From Chrysomallon squamiferum (lineage: Eukaryota; Mollusca; Gastropoda; Neomphalida; Peltospiridae): 64,000 bases of DNA. This document shows, piece by piece, positions 12,142-22,482 of the stretch. Position 1 is the first letter of the stretch. Each line of letters opens with the position of its first letter. The notes under the pieces are model-generated. The model saw only the letters and a program-made list of their open reading frames with translations. It ran no database searches and was not told the DNA's origin. Both the position numbers and the translations under genes were made by a program. The stretch spans positions 13,569,416 to 13,633,415 of the forward strand of contig CM022667.1 of assembly GCA_012295275.1 (NCBI GenBank), in the 5' to 3' direction.

Positions 12142-12860
12142 CATCATCATTATATTCAAACTGATATCATATCATCATCATCATGATCATCATCATTATT
12201 ATTTTGAATATAGAAAATTACATTTGATAAAGATGTAGCCAACCTATTTATTATTCGTAGTAATAGTAGTAGTTGTTATGGTAGCAGTAGTTGTATTTGA
12301 GTAGTAGTAGAAGTAGCTGTAGTTGCAGGAATAGTAGAACTGTTTCAAAAAGTTTTGATGGAATATAGAAAACGAATTATCGAAAAATTCTATTGATAAT
12401 GATTTCACATTATAAAATTAATTTGCCAAAAAAAAAAAAAAAAAAAAAAATTAACAAGGAAAATTAAACTAATCTAAAATCAAGTAAACCAAAGTAAGTA
12501 AGTAAATAAATAATTAAATAAAACCTACGTTACCTGCATTCAGGTAGAAGTAGTTCCAGCCAGGTGATTTGGAGTAACTGTTGTAATTTGAAAATCTCAA
12601 GGAATGGAGTCGACAAACACCACGCACATTGTATGAAAACGATCTACAGACAGGGTTATCTGCACATCGTATCCCACAAAACTCTGCGCTTGTAAATCCA
12701 GCTAGAGTAGTTATGAGCCCATCGTTTACATCGACATCGTTAAAATTTACATTTCTAATCCAGACAGATGGAGGGCTGCACCTACAGTAATAAAACATAT
12801 AGTGAAATATACACACATACATACATACAGAAGTACGTACATACATCCATTCATCCACCC

Positions 12861-12908
<48 letters not shown>

Positions 12909-13286
12909 AAATGAAAACAACAGAAAGAAATTTAAAAAAAAGAAGTAGAAATCTCACGCCTTCCTATATAAACAAGCCAATATAAACTGCAACAGTGAGC
13001 TTAATAATACAAAATTGGTAGATCTGACAAACGTGAGACGGCCTGTATTATTTTACAGGACAAGTCCATTTTGACAATTGTTTTTATACTGTTGTATGTG
13101 ACTTTTTAAACCAGAGATAGCACTGATAGATTTCCCAATTTTTATATTTACTGTAGCGTCAAAAGAATAAAACATGGGAAAATTCCAAGAAAATCTCTCT
13201 CAGGACGTTTATACATACCTTTCTGCAGTTTCACAACACAAGAGGACAGCCCATACCCAGATTCCTTTGATAAGAAAAGTTTTCAT
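11146..13286 (-). CDS. Secreted PAN/apple-CTLD lectin, type 1, copy A3
   Basis: Exons on the minus strand: 13286-13219, 12781-12534, 11977-11792, 11363-11146; 720 coding nt, 239 residues, no internal stops. The signal peptide starts MKTFLIKG. The PAN-like exon reads FCGIRCADNPVCRSF. CTLD exon 3 starts SCPVEDGFVYLD; exon 4 has FYIGLTDEKV, NEPSDG and WGDVQC and ends ICEKLV. All six CTLD cysteines are present. The exon 3 donor reads ATAT/GTAAAT, a T in place of the usual last G, which turns the junction codon into TCC (Ser) in place of GCC. The 5' flank has a TATA-like block (13321-13336). It lies in opposite orientation to A1. Unit B's copy differs by one residue that I can see. Function is as for A1: secreted sugar or surface recognition, ligand unknown. 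Confidence 0.85.
12080..12139 (-). repeat. (AAT)n (sense) in intron 2 of A3
   Basis: An ATT run on the plus strand, hence AAT in the transcript, upstream of exon 3. Its complement, ATT in the transcript, lies downstream in intron 3 (plus strand AAT at 11368-11434 and 11670-11702). Confidence 0.95.
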
Positions 13287-13320
13287 TTTAGCTGCCAACT
13301 TTTCTATTTTACAACTGTAC

Positions 13321-13336
13321 GTTCACCTCATTATAA
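13321..13336 (-). promoter_or_regulatory. TATA-like core promoter block of A3
   Basis: On the minus strand TTATAATGAGGTGAAC lies about 50 bases before the A3 start codon. It matches the TATATTAAGGTGAAC block of the other type 1 genes with small changes. Confidence 0.35.
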
Positions 13337-15519
13337 ACAAATGAAACTCCATTAAACTTAGGCTGATATGGAGTATCAAATACGAGTTCCTAATAACCAA
13401 AGCTAGAAAAACCAAAATTTGTATAAACTAAATGTAACAAAAACGTGGTATTAAACTGAAAGAATGGGATTTCCTTCACACTCCAGTAAATTAAATTTAA
13501 TTTTTGATGACTAAATTCATAGCCATTTTATTCTCACTAATACTCAATAAACCACGAAAGAAAAATGACATCGACCAAAACAACATCAACATCAGGGAGA
13601 ATTCTAGCAACAACTGCAATGGGAAAAGTTTCATTGTGACAATACAAATGATTATGACTAGCATTTTTTATTAATGCTATACTGAGTCAAAACATCTTTA
13701 TATGGTACTGTAATAACTATACATATTTTATCAAACAACAGAACAAGTCATTAGTGGTTAAAGGTCATAGATGCAATTCAACATTTAATCATTCAGAGAG
13801 AGGTATAAATGTATACAAAATTAATGAATCAATGTAAACCGATAGTTGGCTTCACAGCAGTCAGTTGCGTCAAATGTGATTCTGTTATTTTATTTTATTT
13901 CACGCTTTGTTCGCTTTTGAGGAGTTTTATTTTTAATTATTATTCTTCTGTTTTATTTTTCTCTCTTTCTGTCTGTTTTGTTTTTTTTTTTCGTTACTAT
14001 TCTTTTAATTATTATTCTTCTGAACTCATTAATATTCAAAGTTCACAGCTGGAATTTAATTTTTAACCATTCAGAGACGGATGTAAATGTGTACAAAATC
14101 AATAAATCAATGTGTTCCAATATTAGATTTCTAAACCAAATACTTGAACGGATGCATTTAAAACAACAACAACAACATCAACAACAGCAGCAACAACAAC
14201 AAGAACAACAATAATAATAATTTATCTAAATTCAGATGAGACGCCTTCTCAGTCTTTTGCTATAACCTGCTCTGTACAACAAATACTGAAAAAAAGAAGT
14301 TATATAAAATATTAAAAGTCATTTTAAACTTCCCAAATGAGGTGAAACATTTTTTTTTTTTTTTTATACATTCATGTTTACTTGATAGTCAGAGTTTCAG
14401 AATAGCACATGCATTTTATTTTTAATTCTTTAAGAACAGAGGTTTTTGACATAGTTTTAACAAGAACGGAATTATACTGCCAACTAATATATCAGAAATT
14501 TCCGAAGTGTTTTGTTGATATTTTCTAATTGATAAAAATATACTGATAAAATAACACAGTATGTATAGATATCTGTGTCTATGTATTTACGAATGAATAG
14601 TGAGCGGAAGACGATACACATCGCCATCAAGATAACCATAAAAAAATGTTGCTCAGTAACCGTAATAATCGCTTCCTACAAAGCACGCCATTCTTTGTAT
14701 TTCGTCAGTATTACAAGCATTAATTTTAGGTTCAGTTAAATTTTGTTTGATACTGCCGTTTCCGATATTTTATTTTGTTGCTGTTAATAATGTTTATATT
14801 ATTAGTGTTTTGACGAAAGTCCATTGTTCAAAATTTGCAAAGAACCATAACTATAATCAGCTTCTTCCTGTATTATGTTGAACATTGCTTGCAATTTTTG
14901 TTTACAGCTGTTCCTGTTCTTAATTTTTATTTCCTGAAATACTGTTGGCGAAATGATGGTTATGATGATCACGAAATGAATAATTTACTGTGAGACAACT
15001 ATTTTAATTTAATGAACCTCGTCATAACCATCATGATGACCGTTATTGTAATCATCACCACTATTATCGTAGTCGTTATCATTTGTAAACTGATTCGGTG
15101 TACTGATTTTGTTAGTTGTATTTACAACACTAACAGATTTGTTTGTTGTAATACAGAACAGTATACAACAACACACTGGACTCTGACAATGCAGCAAAGT
15201 CACATTGGTTTCTGACAATACTCAGTTTGAATGAATAGAGGACGTATGATGATACCACTCGGCCACTAAGACAAAGTTAAAAAATATATACAAAGTTGCT
15301 CAATAACCGACGGTAACCGTGGATTCCTACGAAGAACGCCGGGGTTTGCCTTTTGTTATTTTTCGCGAGCATTACATTACAAGTCAGTACATTTCATATG
15401 TTGCATTTGGTTAAAAATATATTATTCGCTGTTACCTTATAATTTACTTTATATAATTCAGGAAAATCCTTGCATGAAAAATCTATAAACTTAATTATAT
15501 AGAAATTATCTGGAGGTAT

Positions 15520-15522
<3 letters not shown>

Positions 15523-15558
<36 letters not shown>
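15523..15558. repeat. (TA)n microsatellite
   Basis: A pure AT dinucleotide run of about 36 bases. It is present in unit B (about 50553-50592) but nearly absent from the inverted unit (near 23318). Confidence 0.95.
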
Positions 15559-15561
<3 letters not shown>

Positions 15562-16377
15562 CAATCGTAAGTAACTGTAACTACAATCAGATCCGCGCTT
15601 TTTATTGTTGACGCCATTTTTTTAACTCCATGGCGTTGTTGTAAAAGCGCTGGCATTTGGTAATTATGAACGTTCTTGCTCTGATTAGCACGTTAATTTT
15701 TTTCAATTTCAGTTTCAGTAATTAAGCAGCTGAGTCAGGCAGGGAAACAAATGTTTTGAATGACATTGTCTTTACGGACGAGTATGGTAAGCTATTGTCC
15801 ATTCTTATTTTGATAGGGTAATGTGCAATTAACCTCTTTAGGAACATTTAATATAAGTAAAACTTTAATTATTTAATCTGTCCTCCGTGTATTTTTTTAT
15901 TTTGTCTTGGTTCCCCGTCTGACCTTACTCGTATCACTTATGTTTGTATTATTATCAAGTCATCTCTATATTGTAATTAAATATTTAACTCGTATTGTGT
16001 TTATTTATCTAGTGGACCGCTAAATATTGATTATATAGATTGTTGTCAATTTAGCGTTTACATTCCTTGTTAGGTTGCCATTAAAGCACCTTGTTACCCT
16101 AAACTGAGCATTAATAAAATATCCAAGATGTTTAATGGTGTGGGCCTCGTGACAATATATATATAAAAAAACTAACGATTGTTGATTAAAACAAAATAGA
16201 TGTCAAACATGTTAAGCCTTCAGTTGTGCATTAAAAATTAAATACACCGTAGCAACGTTTCATGTTAAAGCTGCAAATCGATGTTTGGGGATTTTGACTT
16301 AAGATAAGCTCAAACATTGATATTTATTACGACCTGTTCACTTCGTCGTTTTCTTCACTAAAATTTATTCATACAAA

Positions 16378-16440
16378 ATACAAAACACTTTCATCCAGTT
16401 TCTGTTGTTGTCAGCTGTTTCGTGTGTTCTAAAAATGGCA
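16378..16440 (+). pseudogene. Truncated first exon of a type 2 gene at contig edge
   Basis: This corresponds to the signal exon of B4 (51424-51491). Three differences cluster here: the start codon is ATA in place of ATG, one T is missing in the CTGTTTTCG run, and an extra A sits just before the final ATGGCA. The N gap follows at once. The lesions may be low-quality bases at a contig end and need not be biological. Confidence 0.6.
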
Positions 16441-16640
16441 NNNNNNNNNNNNNNNNNNNNNNNNNNNNNNNNNNNNNNNNNNNNNNNNNNNNNNNNNNNN
16501 NNNNNNNNNNNNNNNNNNNNNNNNNNNNNNNNNNNNNNNNNNNNNNNNNNNNNNNNNNNNNNNNNNNNNNNNNNNNNNNNNNNNNNNNNNNNNNNNNNNN
16601 NNNNNNNNNNNNNNNNNNNNNNNNNNNNNNNNNNNNNNNN
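16441..16640. other. Assembly gap (200 N)
   Basis: Exactly 200 undetermined bases, typical of a placeholder of unknown true size. The left side matches 51486 in direct orientation and the right side matches about 57690 in inverted orientation, so the gap joins two copies of the same repeat unit. Confidence 0.98.
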
Positions 16641-17071
16641 GTGATGATAAACAACTCCCTTTTCCTGTTTTGACCACTAGTTTTCCCTCCTTCAATACGA
16701 CGTCGCCTACGGCACCCTGACTAGCTTCCTTTTCCTGGCCGGACTTACACACGTCAACATGTTCCCCATCCTAAATTATTTGCCGACATTTTTGCGATAC
16801 ACTGAGCCCTACCTCGTCAAATGTACCGACTATTAATGACGGAAGCAAAATATCTACGTACTCAAGTTAAAATTACCAGTATCCGACTGACCGTTTTCCA
16901 CCTGTCGTTCCATTCTGAAACAATCGTGGAATCATCCATGTCCCTTTGTCTTCGTCCTCGCTGTTGAGACGGCTCGGTCGTCAAAAAACGAGAACGCTGG
17001 TTGATCCTCCGCTTCGATCTGCCTACATTTTTCTGGGCAGACACTTTCCTTTTCTTTTGTTTTTCAGACAA
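16641..17071 (-). mobile_element. Gag-like fragment of tyrosine-recombinase element (unit C)
   Basis: Minus-strand reading frames at 17071-16862 (basic, with VSAQKNVGRSKRRINQ) and 16752-16641 (GDVVLKEGKLVVKTGK) match the gag-like start of the element at 57240-58476. The rest is lost in the gap. The basic stretch suggests nucleic-acid binding. No complete gene remains. Confidence 0.6.
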
Positions 17072-17491
17072 TATCAGCCGTTTTTCTAATTGAAAAAAGG
17101 GTGGATGGCAATGGATGAAAAAAGCAAGTAAATGTTTTCCCCTCTTGGCTGAAATGGGGTTTGAATGAAAGAGATTGTATTGTATAGGCTATTCAACTAG
17201 AGTTAATTCCCTTTGGCCATTGCCTCCCCTGCAACCATTTATCACTACCACACAGCTAGCTGTATTTTCCTGACATTAAATGGGATTATAAGGTATTACG
17301 AATAATCTGTACTAACACCAAACACAGAAACGTGTATAAAAAGTTTCACATTCGTTTCTAATAGTAATCTACAGTTTTAACTAATCCAAATCAGTTGCCC
17401 TTGACATTTCTATACAGGTCTTTTTTTTCCATAATTTTTTATTAATTCGGAATCATTTTTTCTAGGAGGAGGTCATCTTATTTTGTTGTAG

Positions 17492-17561
<70 letters not shown>

Positions 17562-17591
17562 CTGGTATACTACTATTTAGAATTTATTATT

Positions 17592-17635
<44 letters not shown>

Positions 17636-18933
17636 TTTAATTAAAGAGAAAAACAACAAACCAACCTAAAAGCTCTCTGTATTTATGAATTAGAGCTAAA
17701 ATAAAAACAAAAAAGGTTCTAAAAAATACATCGACTTGTAAACCAGTGTAGGTACCTTTAAAATTCAGGCACATCGACATAACATTAGAGAGATTGTTTT
17801 TCTTTCTTTTTTTAAATTAATGTTGTGAATATCAGTTCAGATGTTGATTATTTTATTCGTAAATGAATAGAGAAAGATATTGATTTAAGGAACAATTGTT
17901 TGTAATATATAGTACACTGATTTGCGTAAATAATTTATTTCTCTCTCTATTTTTTTTATGTGATTATTATTATTTTTCTGCTTAATTTTTACTTCATGAT
18001 TAACATTCGTAGTAGTAGCGTGAGTAATAGACGTACAAACAATTAAGTAAGTAAGCATCATAAATATTAGTAAGACTAACGTAATTAGTAGTGGTGGTAA
18101 CAGAAGAGTGACGTAAATAGCAGAACCAGTAGTAGTAGCGATAACACTAACACAAGTAGTAGGAGTAGTAAGTAGTATAAACAATTAACAGTGGTTAGTA
18201 GTAGTGGCAGTGGTAGTAGTAGTAGTAGTAGTAGTAGGATTAGAAGCAATTGTAGTAGTAGGAGTAGTAGCAGCAATTGTAGTAGTAGGAGTAGTAGCTG
18301 TAGTAGTAGTAGTGGTAGTAGAAGGATTAGTGTTTTTCCTCTCTCTTTAGAAGTGAATATTTAATTATGTGTGGAGGAAACAAAGGTTTTGGTTGAATTG
18401 TCAGTGTCAAGTGTAACAGAAGCAGTACAGTTGTAATCGGTTCATCTGTTATTTTCTTCGTATTACCTCCCTTGTGCTCGCTATATGTTTATTCTTGTTA
18501 TAAATATTTCATTTTTGATTTGAATAGCGATAGATACGCTTCGTGTGGAGTGGACTGAAAAGTATTTAACTTGTTTATAGCTTGGATTCTTTCAACAACA
18601 TCGGTAGACAGACACACAGAAACACAGACGTGCTGTTATTAGCTGTTTTTCATTTCTTCAGTATATTTGAAAGTGCTCACCACTTAGATGTATTTTAAAC
18701 TGATAGTATTTCTCTCTTTTTTTATCCTTTTCTTTTTCTTTTTTTTTCTTTTTCTGAAGTCACAGTGATCAGAACTGGTAATCATTACTACGTTGATAAT
18801 TTTATATATACTAATTTTAACGAGATATTGTGTTTTATTTGTTCCTTTCGAGATTTTATTTTTATTATAAAAAGAACATCTGACCTTTTGATATAATTTG
18901 TTTGATCTTTTACTAGCAACTGCTGCAGCAGTG

Positions 18934-18975
<42 letters not shown>

Positions 18976-19073
18976 CATTCTTATCATTATTATTATTAGT
19001 ATCGTGATGATAATGATGATCATATGGGCGGCTGACGTTGTTGTTGTGGTTGTTGTTATATTATTATTATTAA

Positions 19074-19130
<57 letters not shown>

Positions 19131-19454
19131 TGGACAAGGTTTCGAAACCCATATTACAATAACAGGGCTACTGATGATGTAAAGAAATATAACATGTACA
19201 ATGTAGTGAACTGTTAAACAAATAGAACACGTGTAACATACTGAGGTGTTGAAGAAATGGAATATTAATAATGTTTAATATATTAACTGGACGAACAGAT
19301 ACATTATATTGATAGTTTAAATGGTGTATTATGACAAGACAGAAATACAATTAAGAATAACTAAACACTTTATTGACACGTTTCTGTCAAGTATATGGTG
19401 GAGAATGGTGGACAAAATACAAGAGGAACATTTGACTATACAAAACAGATTCTG
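17072..19454. other. Repeat-rich intergenic DNA (unit C)
   Basis: Contents: TTG then TAT runs 17487-17560; (TA)n about 17598-17632; cryptic GTA/TAG triplets 18000-18330; GTA run 18937-18973; (TTA)n 19063-19128. Bases 17280-17420 resemble 28990-29110, an older internal duplication. No exon is recognised. Confidence 0.55.
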
Positions 19455-19875
19455 AAGCACGTGACACCTGCAGTCAGATAGGATCAAAACTGATTGTACT
19501 GGACACAGAAGAGAAAAACACAGCTGTTGATGACTACATCAAAACAAACATAGGCAGGAACTTAAACATTTATAAACAATTACTACTTCATCTACTGTAC
19601 AGCAATACCCCTCCAATCACTACTACTAGTAAACTACTGCTACTACTACTGCTACAACTGTTATTTGTCATACTCTGTATGGGTTTTATACGAATCTAAC
19701 AGAAGAAAAGGTGGAAAACAATTTTGTTTGGGAGAATGGACAAAACGTCCATTTTGAAAAATAGGACAACAATGAATCCGATAACTACCTGGAAGATTGC
19801 GCGATATTAATTCCAACAAGCAAAATGTGGTGTGACATTAACTGTATACATTCAGTAAATATATATTTGTGAAAA
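19455..19875 (+). pseudogene. CTLD pseudogene, two exon remnants (unit C)
   Basis: Exon 3 remnant 19446-19553 reads SEARDTCSQIGSKLIVLD, then EEKNTAV; its donor is GC (ATAG/GCAGG). The exon 4 remnant (about 19680-19875) reads GFYTNLTEEKVENNFVWENG but contains an in-frame TAG at the tryptophan position, a late TGA in the last motif (IYL-stop), and no clear acceptor. The intron is TAC-rich as in functional genes. Upstream exons are absent. Its counterpart in unit B is at 54600-54165 (-). Confidence 0.72.
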
Positions 19876-20399
19876 ACCGATGTTAAAATCACATGATATT
19901 TGTTGAATAAACAAACAAAAAATTAAATTAATTTATTTATTTATATATTTGTTTGTTTTATTTATACGTATATGCGATTAAAAAAAAAAATGTAATTATC
20001 ATTATCACCAACCTGTCATTCATTCATCTCTTGATTCTTTAATTCTTTCCTATGATCGATGAAAAAAAAAAAATAAATAAATAAAATAAAATAAAAACTG
20101 TATTAAATTCACTCAGCATTGTTGAGTACACCACAACAAACTGAAACTGTTCAGAATTCAGTACTAAGACTGCAAGCAAACTGTACAGAAATAAGCGAAT
20201 GTGACAAATACAAACAGAAACTGAACAATAAAAATACAACTAAAGAAGAATTGCTTTTCAGTTTATTTATTTAACTGACCTGCATTACAGTTATCATATA
20301 AGTCGAGGAAAATCTGTTTGAAGATATGATTTTTTATCATTTTATTTATTTTTTGTTGTTGTTGTTGTTGTTGTTGGTTGTCAGGTTCTTACGATTAAT
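19876..20399. other. 3' flank between convergent lectin copies
   Basis: A-rich and T-rich runs and a TTG run (20354-20378). The flank after 19880 is related to that after 30665, showing that relic and flank were duplicated together. On the minus strand AATAAA-type sequence near 20260-20270 could serve the gene ending at 20400. Confidence 0.5.
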
Positions 20400-21304
20400 T
20401 TAGAGGTTTTCACATATGTATTTTAAACGTCTTTCACATTCAACATCTCCCCATTTGCTTAAACCAGATACAAATACAGTGCAGTCTTCATAATCGAGAT
20501 TATCAGGTTCATTTTCTTTCCAGTTTGTATAAATGGCTTTTTCACCATTCTCCCACACATACGTTTTCTCCTCAACTTCATTAGTTAATCCGATGTAAAA
20601 CTTTTCGAAATTTGACCCTGTAAAACCAATGAATGTAAATGTAGTAATAGTAATAGCAGTAGTAGCGGTGGTATAGGAGTAACAATAGCGATGAAGCAGC
20701 AATAGCAGAGACAGATGCAGGAAAACAAGTAGAAGTGGACGCAGTGTTAATAGTAATAGTAGCAGAGCTATTGTTGTAGTGGGAGTAGTTACTAAAAAGC
20801 ATTCACTGCAGAGCTTTCCAAAGTGAATAACTGCCAGGGAAAGTATAGTTTTTGTTCATGAAATTTGAGGCAGAATGAAATTGTGTTTGCTTGAAATTTA
20901 TTTTTGATAACAGACAAAATCTGCTGATGTAGGTTTATCGGGTCATACTGCTATCTGATATCGTTAGAGTATGTGGTCCAAAGTCATAAGTGCATAGCAT
21001 GGGGACAGTATTGCGAGGTGAATTTGTATATATTTAAATAGACAGGATTGGAAGTGAGGCATTTTGCCGAGATACCAATAGTGATTATAAAGATATATAA
21101 CTGCAGTAATACCTGTGGCAGTAGTTTTCGTATTTATAGCAGTAACAATTGTAGCAGTAAAGGTAGTAGTAGTAATACTAATTGTAGTAGAAGCAACAGA
21201 AGTGACAGAAAAAGAAGTAGTAGTAGCAGTAGCAGTGGCAGTTATTGTTGTCGTAGTAGTTGTAGTAGTAATAGTAATACTAACGATCAAATGAAACAAA
21301 CACA

Positions 21305-21335
<31 letters not shown>

Positions 21336-22482
21336 AAAGAGAAATAAGAAAACAGTAGACACACCTATGTTTGAAAGGTAGGGCGACAGAATTTAGTTTT
21401 TTTCTTCCGTGTCTAACACGGTCAGTTTTGATCCCAGCTGGCCGCAAGCAACACGTGCCTCAGCAAATGTTTCACGATCTTCAGACAACTTGAAGCACAG
21501 TGTTCCCAAAAACACGAAACCCTCATCAGTCGGACAGAAATCTATGAAACGAAAACAACTATATAACAGTCACTACAATACTAATTTTATATACACAATT
21601 ATGCACACATCGTTACCGCCGTTATCCCAATAAAATTTTAAAAAATCAAAAAAAAAAAAAATCAAAAAAAAATCAGACGATTACAATATAATGTAAAATA
21701 CATACTGTTACGATAGAAAAATAAAATTCATTTCACTACCATACAAAGATAAAATTTTAGCTGTTGCCATAAAAAGATGAACTTGAACATAATGTTATTC
21801 AAAGATCAAATTCAAACAGCTAGTATATAGAGAAAACGATTCAAATGAGACTGTCGCCAACCATAATACAAAATTCAGAATGTTACCACTGAAAAGTCAT
21901 ATTATTATTATTATTATTATAATACAAAGGTTAAATTTAGCCTGCTACCTGAAGGAATGTAATAGTGCTTCCAGTTTGCCGTGTCAGACGTACTGACGTA
22001 AGTACCAACCCTCACAGAATAATGGCGACATTTTCCGTTGTCGTAGGCAAACGAAAGGCATTCAGGATTCTTGGTGCAGTCAGAGCCACAGTGCATCATG
22101 GTCTTGACGTCAGTGGCTTCGTATATTTCAGCGTTAGGTGCAGTGACGTAATCATATTTTTCTTTCTCAATCCAAATCCATCTGGTGCCAATGCAGCTTC
22201 ATTGACAGTAAAATAGAACTATTTTCATTACTTGTATTAAATAGTGACATTTAGTAAGATATAATTCAGTTGATGACGTTAATCTATTTATCATTCTATC
22301 AGTTCATCTACTCATTTACAGTATATGTCTATTTGTCTATCTAACTTATGCATACATCCACACTGTTATTCAGTTTCAGTATAAAATAAAAAGAGTACGT
22401 ATATTTATACATACCTGTCTGCCATTTTAGAACACACGAAAACAGCTGACAACAACAGAAACTGGAGGAAAGTGTTTTGCAT
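20400..22482 (-). pseudogene. Type 2 PAN-CTLD gene with nonsense codon in exon 3 (unit C)
   Basis: Exons on the minus strand: 22482-22415 (signal, MQNTF start), 22196-21949 (PAN-like, HCGSDC and LSFAYDNGKC), 21541-21365 (177 nt), 20617-20400. Canonical GT-AG junctions. Exon 3 has an in-frame TAA at 21395-21393 just after DTEEKN, which would end the protein at 154 residues. Exon 4 is fully open and well conserved: FYIGLTNEVEE, an EPD motif (NEPDN), WGDVEC and YICENL, with all expected cysteines. The inverted partner at 51424-53481 lacks this stop but has a different one. Exon 3 is phase 1-1 and divisible by three, so skipping it would restore frame. It may be a pseudogene, a PAN-only gene, or dependent on exon skipping. 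Confidence 0.8.

Larger units (their letters stand above)
13287..16377. other. Intergenic between divergent A3 and truncated type 2 gene
   Basis: Contents in order: the A3 promoter block (13321-13336); the conserved type 1 upstream block (13540-14080); a CAA run (14160-14215); two diverged copies of a roughly 100-bp motif (near 14645-14730 and 15295-15400, sharing GTTGCTCA, TAACCG and ACGCC); a remnant of a type 3 3' end at about 15000-15220 on the minus strand (AGAAACCAATGTGA followed by its downstream flank); (TA)n 15523-15558; and the 5' flank of the type 2 gene. No intact gene is seen. Confidence 0.55.
1..16440. repeat. Unit A: left copy of a ~16.5 kb direct duplication
   Basis: Base 1 aligns with 34971, and the homology runs without rearrangement to the N gap (16440 matches 51486). 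Gene order, exon coordinates and most intergenic bases agree. Differences are mainly microsatellite lengths, scattered substitutions and a few short indels. Two A-specific deletions are visible: about 100 bp near 10490, and 11 bp near 15676. In both cases unit B and the inverted unit C share the longer, presumably ancestral form. A may be a tandem duplicate or an alternative haplotype joined at the gap. Confidence 0.9.

Noticed and set aside
13978-14214. ORF ending in poly-Gln (CAA repeat)
   Set aside because: Noncoding type 1 upstream DNA with a CAA microsatellite. The frame is not kept in unit B (the equivalent ORF is absent there).
15009-15218. Small ORFs on both strands conserved in all three units (67-69 residues)
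   Set aside because: Conservation follows from the whole-unit duplication. The minus-strand reading coincides with a type 3 3'-end remnant and its flank, and no signal or domain is present.
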